Shown here: positions 38,829-44,544 of the stretch, piece after piece | Position numbering within the stretch: the first letter of the stretch is position 1 | How the letters are laid out: the number at the start of each line of letters is the position of its first letter | Assembly: GCA_005879255.1 (NCBI GenBank) | Contig: VBKY01000154.1 | Coordinates: 1 to 44,544, forward strand | Length of the DNA: 44,544 nt | Direction of reading: 5' to 3' | Source of the DNA: Deltaproteobacteria bacterium | GTDB lineage: Bacteria; Desulfobacterota_B; Binatia; UBA9968 | Program-made: the position numbers and the translations under genes | Notes under the pieces: model-generated | Told to the model about the DNA's origin: nothing | Databases searched by the model: none | What the model saw: the letters and a program-made list of their open reading frames with translations, nothing else

Positions 38829-39977
38829 ATGGAATCTGCGCTCGTTTCCGGCCTCCAAGGCCTCTTCCTCGGAGTTTTGAGTCTCCGCCCGGAGCATGTG
38901 ATTATGATTCTGATCGGCTCGCTGCTCCTCTATCTCGGCATCAAAAAAGGCTATGAGCCGCTACTCTTGGTGCCCATTGGTTTCGGCGCCATTCTGGTGA
39001 ATATTCCCTTGGCGGAGATGATGGGCAAGGACGGCTTTTTGCGTTTCTTCTACGACACCGGAGTCCTTACCGAAGTGTTTCCCCTACTGATCTTTATTGG
39101 CATCGGCGCTATGACCGATTTTCAGCCCCTGTTGGAGAATCCGAAGATTATTTTATTGGGCGCGGCCGGGCAATTTGGAATCTTTCTTACTTTGCTGCTC
39201 GCCTTGGCTTTGGGCTTCGAAAAGCTCGACGCCGTCGCGGTTGCGGTGATCGGCGCCTGCGATGGACCGACCGCCATTTACGTTAGCTCGAAGTTCGCCC
39301 CGCATATGCTCGGTGCCGTGTCCGTCGCCGCATACTCGTACATGTCACTAGTGCCGCTTATCCAACCGCCAATCATGCGTGTTCTCACTACCGAAAAGGA
39401 AAGACAAATCGTCATGGGAGTGGCAAAAAGGCAGCCGATATCGAAAACCACCAAAATCGTTTTCCCAATCGCCGTGACGATCTTCGCTTCGATCCTCGCG
39501 CCCAAAGGCGCTCCTTTAATCGGCACCGTCATGCTCGGCAATCTGCTGCGAGAAAGCGGTTGCGTCGATCGCTTGAAAAGCGCTTCGGAGAACGAAATTA
39601 CCAATATGGTGACGCTGCTTCTCGGATTGTGTATCGGCGCGACCATGGAGGCCGACAAATTTTTGAAGGCTCAGACGTTGCTAGTTCTGGCTCTCGGTTT
39701 TGTCGCGATCAGTCTCGACACCGCCGTTGGCATTCTCTTCGGCAAAGTCATGTGCGTTTTGACCGGCGGCAAGATCAATCCGCTGATCGGCGCCGCGGGA
39801 ATCTCGGCATTTCCGATGTCAGCCCGCGTTGTCCAAGCCGAGGGTCAAAAATATAACAAGAAAAGTTACTTGCTGATGCATGCGATGAGCGCTAACGCCG
39901 GCGGGCAGATCGGTTCCGTCATTGCCGCAGCCGTGATGCTGTCCGTACTGCAAGGCATGGGAATCGTCGGCGGATAA
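38829..39977 (+). CDS. mmdB: sodium-translocating decarboxylase beta subunit (OadB/MmdB/GcdB)
   Basis: The 382-residue protein has about nine or ten helices and the family's key motifs: FPLLIFIGIGAMTDFQPLLENPK, GACDGPTAIYVSSKFAP (the Asp of the sodium site), SYMSLVPLIQPPIMRVLT and GLCIGATMEADKFLKAQT. It decarboxylates carboxybiotin and drives Na+ out of the cell. Its frame starts 9 bases after the small subunit stop and ends 12 bases before the carboxyltransferase gene. All recognised motifs are intact. Confidence 0.95.
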   Translation: MESALVSGLQGLFLGVLSLRPEHVIMILIGSLLLYLGIKKGYEPLLLVPIGFGAILVNIPLAEMMGKDGFLRFFYDTGVLTEVFPLLIFIGIGAMTDFQPLLENPKIILLGAAGQFGIFLTLLLALALGFEKLDAVAVAVIGACDGPTAIYVSSKFAPHMLGAVSVAAYSYMSLVPLIQPPIMRVLTTEKERQIVMGVAKRQPISKTTKIVFPIAVTIFASILAPKGAPLIGTVMLGNLLRESGCVDRLKSASENEITNMVTLLLGLCIGATMEADKFLKAQTLLVLALGFVAISLDTAVGILFGKVMCVLTGGKINPLIGAAGISAFPMSARVVQAEGQKYNKKSYLLMHAMSANAGGQIGSVIAAAVMLSVLQGMGIVGG

Positions 39978-39989
39978 GCGAGCGAAGGT

Positions 39990-41543
39990 ATGGCGCAGTC
40001 GAGAGCGGACCTGGAAAAGAAGCTTGCGGCACTCGAAAGAGTTGCTCGCGATGCCGACCCCAAAGTGGCTGCCAAGCAGCACGCTGAAGGCAAACTCACC
40101 GCTCGCGAGCGCATCGAACAACTGCTCGATGCCGGCAGCTTTGTCGAAGAGTTTATGCTCGCGGAAACCCAGTGCAGCGACTTCGGCATGGCGGAGAAAC
40201 GGCTGCCGTCCGACGGCGTCGTCACAGGCTTCGGCAAAATCGACGGCAGGCCGGTCTACGTTTATTCGCAAGACCGCGCCGTTCTTGCCGGCAGCGTCGG
40301 CAGCGCCCACGCGGAGAAAATCGCCTACGTAATCCAAACAGCGCGCAAAGTCGGCGTTCCCGTGATCGGCTTGAACGATTCCGCCGGCGCGCGCATCCAA
40401 GAGGGCCTTTCGGTCACCTCGGCCATCGGCAAGATTTTTTTTGAAAACAGCATCGCGTCCGGCTGCATCCCACAGATCTCAGCGATCATGGGGCCCTGTA
40501 TCGGCGTCGGCTCCTATTCGCCCGCGCTCACCGACTTCATACTCCAGGTGCAGAACACGAGCCAAATGTTCATCACCGGACCGGCCGTCATCAAGGAAGT
40601 CCTCGGCGAGACGGTGACGATGGAGGAGCTTGGCGGCGCGAAAATTCATTCGGAAGTATCGGGCGTGACCGATTTGGTCGCAAAAAACGATGAAGACTGT
40701 CTCGCGATGATTCGACGCCTGATCAGCTTCTTGCCGCTAAATTTCGATTGTTTGCCGCCGCGCCAACAAACCAGCGAAGATCCGGCGCGCCCGGTCGACT
40801 CGCTCGAAAAGATCGTGCCGGAAGACACCAAGCGCGCCTATAACATCCTTCAGGTCATCAAAGCGATCGTCGACGGCGGCGACTTCCTCGAGCTCAAAGC
40901 GAAATTCGCGCGCAACTTAGTAATCGGCTTCGGCCGCCTCGACGGTTATCCGATCGGCTTCGTCGCCAATCAGCCGATGTTTCTCGCCGGCAGTCTAGAC
41001 GTCGATGCGTCGGACAAAGCGGCGCGCTTCATCCGTTTTTGCGACGCGTTCAACATTCCGATCATCACGTTGATGGACGTCCCCGGTTTTTTTCCCGGCA
41101 AGCAGCAAGAAGAGAAAGGTATCATCCGCCACGGCGCGAAAATGTTATACGCCTACGCCGAAGCGACCGTGCCCAAGATTACCATCGTGCTCAGAAAAGG
41201 TTACGGCGGCGCCAAGCAGGCGCTTTGCACGCGCGAAATGGGCGCCGATCAACTGCTCGTTTGGCCCGGAGTCGAACTGGCCGTGATGGGCGGCGGCGGC
41301 GCGGTCAATGTTTTATACAGGCGCGAGATCGAGCAGTCCGCCGATCCTGCCAAAACCCGCGCGGAAAAAATCGCGGAGTATCAGGAACGCTTTAATGGCC
41401 CGTTCGAAGCTCTTTCGAAGCAATTCGCCCAGGCGGCGATCCGGCCGCAAGAGACACGCAGGCGGCTCGTGCAATCTTTGGAAGTTTTGCGCTATAAGAA
41501 AGAAGAGCGACCGAGAAAAAAACACGGCCTTATGCCGGTGTAG
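39990..41543 (+). CDS. mmdA: acyl-CoA carboxyltransferase subunit (methylmalonyl-CoA decarboxylase alpha type)
   Basis: The 517-residue protein has both crotonase-like halves of the carboxyltransferase family: TARERIEQLLDAGSFVEE, VIGLNDSAGARIQEG (N-half acyl-CoA site) and SLDVDASDKAARFIRFCDAFNIP, MDVPGFFPGKQQEEKGIIRHGAKMLYAYAEATVPKITIVLRKGYGGA (C-half). Alone it could be propionyl-CoA carboxylase beta, but its place behind the carrier, small subunit and membrane beta subunit makes a Na+-pumping methylmalonyl-CoA (or similar acyl-CoA) decarboxylase more likely. The last 11 residues (RPRKKHGLMPV) are encoded in a segment repeated at 43608, so its C-terminus may have been replaced. Its stop overlaps the convergent kinase end by 14 bases. 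Confidence 0.93.
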   Translation: MAQSRADLEKKLAALERVARDADPKVAAKQHAEGKLTARERIEQLLDAGSFVEEFMLAETQCSDFGMAEKRLPSDGVVTGFGKIDGRPVYVYSQDRAVLAGSVGSAHAEKIAYVIQTARKVGVPVIGLNDSAGARIQEGLSVTSAIGKIFFENSIASGCIPQISAIMGPCIGVGSYSPALTDFILQVQNTSQMFITGPAVIKEVLGETVTMEELGGAKIHSEVSGVTDLVAKNDEDCLAMIRRLISFLPLNFDCLPPRQQTSEDPARPVDSLEKIVPEDTKRAYNILQVIKAIVDGGDFLELKAKFARNLVIGFGRLDGYPIGFVANQPMFLAGSLDVDASDKAARFIRFCDAFNIPIITLMDVPGFFPGKQQEEKGIIRHGAKMLYAYAEATVPKITIVLRKGYGGAKQALCTREMGADQLLVWPGVELAVMGGGGAVNVLYRREIEQSADPAKTRAEKIAEYQERFNGPFEALSKQFAQAAIRPQETRRRLVQSLEVLRYKKEERPRKKHGLMPV

Positions 41544-41600
41544 CACTGGTCCGATTGTGGCCGTTGACCGGCAACGATAAAAAGAAAGTACTTCCCTTCC
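41506..41600. repeat. duplicated kinase 3'-end segment, copy A
   Basis: From AGCGACCGAGAAA onward this stretch parallels 43608-43700: an almost identical run through CACGGCCTTATGCCGGTGTAGCA and on into the kinase coding end (GAAAGTACTTCCCTTCCC region). It includes the last codons of mmdA and the last codons of the minus-strand kinase. Copies differ by a 2-base length change in the A-run and scattered substitutions. Confidence 0.75.
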
Positions 41601-43450
41601 CTACTTCGCTCTCGACCCAGATACATCCGCCATGAGCTTCAATGATCATCTTACAGATGATCAGACCCAGACCGGTTCCTTTGTCACTTGAGTGCTTGAC
41701 ATTGCCGCCCTGCCGATACTTTTCAAAAATCTGGCCAATCTCCTCGGCCGGTATGCCTTCGCCGTTGTCTCGGACCCGCACGTTGACCGTAGTTGCGTCC
41801 GTCAGGGCGGCTCCGACCTCGACCTGACCGCCTCCGCCCGTGAATTTAATCGCATTACTGATTAAATTATTTAGCACCTGATCCAAACGGCGGGGATCGG
41901 CATGAATGGACGGAAGAGCCGGGTCCACGGTTGCTTTGAGCGAAATTTTTTTATCCTGGACCAGGAGCCGGAAAGTTTCGATGTTTTTTTCAATCATCCC
42001 CGTAAGACTGACCACTTCTCTGGTCACATCGACATAGCCGGACTCCAGTTTGGGAAACATCGAGAAAGTCGCTGACCAGATCCACTAAGCCGCGGCTGTT
42101 GGCCTGCAGCCTGAGGAGCCATTTTTTTTGTTCCTCAGTCACGTCGCCGAACATCCCTGCCATCATGACTTCAACCACTCCCACGATGTTCACGAGCGGA
42201 GAGCGTAAGTCATGAGCAATCATCGCGGCAAAGTCAGCCTGCAACTTATTCGCCTTTTCGAGTTCTGCGGCCTGCCTTCTCGTTTCTTCGTAGAGCTTGG
42301 CCTTCTGGAGCGCGACACCCATTTGGTTGCCGATCGTCTCGAGAAGATTTACTTCTTCAGGTCTAAATTGGCGGGGCGAGCGGCTTGCCAGTTAAATAAT
42401 TCCCAACATGTCACCACTCGCTCGAACTGGAACGTTGATAAACGATTCAACGCCCTCCGTTTTCAGCGTCCTGAACCGTCCGGATTCTTGCACGTGCTCT
42501 TCGATACAGGACTCCTTAAAAAGCTGGTCGCCAAAATATGATTGCCGGGCTGCCATCGTCCGGCTAAGCCGGCGATGGCCCAGAGCATTTTGTGGATCTC
42601 GATAGCCTTGGTTGGCCGCAACTTCAAGCGTCTCACCGCTACGGTCCAGCAATCGGATATTGCCAAGATCGAACGAACCGCTCAGCATCGCCTCCTCTAA
42701 AATGCTCTCGGTAACGGAGCGCAAATCCAAAAATCCTAAAATGGTCTCGCTGATTTTTTTGAGCACCAGCAGCTCGCAGTTGCGCTCTTTCAGCCGCCGC
42801 TCCTCAGCCCTGTGCCGCTGAATCGCATAGCGCAACGAGCGTGCTAGCAATGGCCGTCCACTTGTCCTTTGATCAGATAATCCTGGGCACCTTGTTCGAC
42901 GGCCTTGACTGCCGCATCCTCATCGTTGAGACCGGTCAGAACGACGATTGGAACGCGTTGAGACGAACTCGATCTCTGCCGGAGAAAACTGATGCTCTTG
43001 TCGAGTAAGCGTGACCAAGACCCCTAAGACTTCGTCCTTAGCGACTAGCGGTAGACCGAGATACGAAACGATGCCCTGGTTGCGGTAAAATGCCGGGTCC
43101 AGGGTGCGCGTGTCCGTCTGAACATTGCGCACGACGACCGGCGCCCTGCTATCCACGGCCTCCTGCACTAAAGCCGGAGTATTCTTCAATTGACGGCGCT
43201 TCCATTCCACCTCATCGAGATTCCGGCACGCAGCACGTTCCAGCACTCTGGATTCCGTATTCATCAGCCAGACCTGGATCGCACTGTAGGGTTAAAAAGA
43301 TATCCATCTTCTCCATTAGGATCTTCAAGACGGCATGAAGATCCAGTGTCGACGTGACCGCCGCGGTTATTTGATGGAGGCCGCGACACGAGCTTCCGTC
43401 ACTGCCTCCTCACCCACCTGCCGTGCTAATTCCGCCGAGGTCAAATGCAT
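41530..43450 (-). pseudogene. decayed hybrid sensor histidine kinase
   Basis: Minus-strand pieces in order: a GAF fragment (QEAVDSRAPVVVRNVQTDTR), the end of a receiver domain (VVLTGLNDEDAAVKAVEQGAQDYLIKG), a linker LARSLRYAIQRHRAEERR, a second GAF domain (LGNIRLLDRSGETLEVAAN), HisKA with FAAMIAHDLRSPLVNI, and HATPase with NNLISNAIKF, DNGEGI and GTGLGLIICK. Lesions: frame change and TAA at 43367-43369; an extra A near 43285; GAF-to-receiver fusion at about 42955; frameshift with TAG at 42844-42846; in-frame TAA at 42392-42394; one extra C in CCC at 42052-42054. With so many defects, it cannot make one intact kinase. A fragment with the whole ATPase domain (42060-41530) remains open. Confidence 0.82.
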
Positions 43451-43607
43451 CCTCCCGATTAGGCTGGCCGGTCGTCTAAATCTTCGACACCGAAAAGGGG
43501 CTGGCTTGGCTGATCTCTCAACGCAAGTCCTAGTTTAAAAGAAGCTCCTGGATAGCATTGAAAACCTCTCACCACTTCGCGTTTGGTTTGGCTCCAGAGG
43601 AAGGAAC

Positions 43608-43700
43608 AGCGACCGAGAAAAACACGGCGTTATGCCAGTGTAGCATAAGCCGGGTCGGTTGCGTTTAGCGGCAGCGACACGAAGAAAGTACTCCCCTTCC
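43608..43700. repeat. duplicated kinase 3'-end segment, copy B
   Basis: Partner of the segment at 41506-41600. Here the AGCGACCGAGAAA part lies in non-coding DNA just beyond the intact kinase stop, whereas in copy A it encodes the mmdA C-terminus. The break point upstream of 43608 marks where the duplication ended. Confidence 0.75.
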
Positions 43701-44544
43701 CCGGCTCACTCTCTACCCAGATGCGCCCGCCGTGGGCTTCGACAATTTTTTTGCAGATCGCCAGTCCAAGTCCCGTGCCTTTGCGATCGGCTTGTTGTCC
43801 ACTGATGACTTGGCGATATTTATCAAAAATAAGATCCGTTTCGTCGCCAGCTATGCCGATTCCGGAATCTTTGACCCACATGACGACGTCACGATCGCCA
43901 TAGGTCTGCGCTGCCACCTCGACGACACCGCCGGCATCGGTGAATTTAAACGCATTGCTCAAAAGATTATCCAAGACCTGGTTGAAACGCCGGCCATCGA
44001 GAAAAAGTGGCGGAAAAGAATCGCTGATCGAAGCCTTAAGCACGATCTTTCGTTTATCCGCTTCTACCGAATATTCCAGTAATCTGTCGCGCAGCAACGT
44101 GGCCAGGTCGACCGGCGCTTTGAGGAGTTGCAGTTTGCCGGCATCGATCTTCGACATATCGAGAAAATCGCTCACGTGACCAATTAAGCTTCTGCAGCTC
44201 TCCTCCACTTTCCAAAGCCACTTCCTTTGCAGTTCCGTAACCGGACCGAACAACCCATCCCTGATCGAATCCGTGATCGAGACCACATTCGATAGCGGCG
44301 AGCGTAGATCATGGGCCACCATAGCGGTAAAATCGGCCAAGGTTTGCTCCGCTCGTTTGCGCTCTTCGATCTCTCGGCGCAACTCTTGGTTTGCCCGCAG
44401 CGTAGCGCTGTAGAGTCTCGCGTTTTCCACCGCTAGGGCAATCTGCCGCGACATCGCCTGTAGAAATTGTTTTTCGTCCGTGCCGAACGGACGCCCACGA
44501 GTGCTCATCAGCGCGGCCGCCGCCCGGAGTGGCTCGCCATGGGT
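43630..44544 (-). CDS. GAF-domain sensor histidine kinase, 5' end beyond the window
   Basis: The frame is open to the right edge of the window; upstream residues GEPLRAAAALMSTRGRPF before the ATG at 44508 are the end of a GAF domain, so the protein is longer than what is visible. It then has a coiled linker (NARLYSATLRANQELRREIEERKRAEQ), HisKA with the phospho-acceptor His in TAMVAHDLRSPLSNV, and HATPase with N-box NQVLDNLLSNAFKF, G1 DSGIGI and G2 KGTGLGLAICKK. All catalytic motifs are intact. It is the paralogue of the decayed kinase downstream and shares its 3' flank. No response regulator gene is seen. Confidence 0.92.
   Translation of the reverse strand, partial: THGEPLRAAAALMSTRGRPFGTDEKQFLQAMSRQIALAVENARLYSATLRANQELRREIEERKRAEQTLADFTAMVAHDLRSPLSNVVSITDSIRDGLFGPVTELQRKWLWKVEESCRSLIGHVSDFLDMSKIDAGKLQLLKAPVDLATLLRDRLLEYSVEADKRKIVLKASISDSFPPLFLDGRRFNQVLDNLLSNAFKFTDAGGVVEVAAQTYGDRDVVMWVKDSGIGIAGDETDLIFDKYRQVISGQQADRKGTGLGLAICKKIVEAHGGRIWVESEPGKGSTFFVSLPLNATDPAYATLA

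Noticed and set aside
1..44544. Search by eye for tRNA, rRNA, CRISPR arrays, riboswitches and intact transposases.
   Set aside because: No cloverleaf with a GTTCRA arm, no regularly spaced repeats and no transposase domain were seen; an Infernal/tRNAscan run could still find small RNAs.

Overview
This window of about 44.5 kb comes from a Gram-negative, aerobic or facultatively aerobic bacterium with a moderately GC-rich genome. The evidence is an aa3-type cytochrome oxidase with its own heme A pathway, a Tat-exported protein, an OmpA-family lipoprotein and many ABC-type periplasmic binding proteins. NMT1-like binding proteins, amidohydrolase_2 enzymes, cupins and abundant palindromic intergenic repeats together suggest an uncultured soil or groundwater lineage near the old Deltaproteobacteria (Binatota-like). 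That placement is inference only; there is no rRNA, tRNA, CRISPR array or intact insertion sequence to anchor it.

Layout. 1-2.7 kb is a degraded accessory strip: a gene end, a universal-stress-like gene that runs into a parallel beta-helix fragment, a vapBC toxin-antitoxin pair with tandem operator-like repeats, and a hypothetical gene. 2.8-9.05 kb is a Bat/MoxR-type operon (DUF58, BatA-like VWA, Tat-exported DUF4159, second VWA protein) without a MoxR ATPase in view. 9.1-13 kb holds an MBL-fold protein, a quinone oxidoreductase, a Spy-like periplasmic protein, a cytidylate-kinase-like/BON fusion and a membrane protein. After about 0.9 kb of repeat-bearing non-coding DNA come a small ABM monooxygenase and a TPP-enzyme/MFS pair.

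17.5-25.25 kb (minus strand) is the respiratory block: coxB, coxA, ctaA, ctaB, a 41-residue membrane peptide, a first subunit III, a small CAVC membrane protein, a second subunit III, subunit IV, then a DUF420 membrane protein translationally fused to an aspartate dehydrogenase. A divergent CopD-like membrane protein flanks it. 25.9-31.3 kb is a catabolic strip: two related NMT1-like binding proteins, a zinc alcohol dehydrogenase, an amidohydrolase and an SDR.

31.3-34.1 kb (minus strand) groups Mrp, a SufT-like DUF59 protein and a MEMO-family protein, i.e. Fe-S and radical-chemistry accessory functions. 34.3-35.5 kb has two tandem glycine-zipper lipoproteins whose 50-residue core is identical in protein but not in DNA. 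plsY, a hypothetical membrane protein and a double-cupin enzyme follow. 38.4-41.5 kb is a complete-looking Na+-pumping biotin decarboxylase operon (carrier, gamma/delta, beta, carboxyltransferase). The window ends in a decayed hybrid sensor kinase next to an intact paralogue cut by the window edge; the two kinase 3' ends, including the last codons of the decarboxylase gene, are a duplicated segment.

No single completely novel system is certain. The strongest leads are the DUF420-aspartate dehydrogenase fusion inside the oxidase operon, the two oxidase-operon mini membrane proteins, the kinase-like/BON fusion, the glycine-zipper pair under strong constraint, and the kinase duplication and decay.
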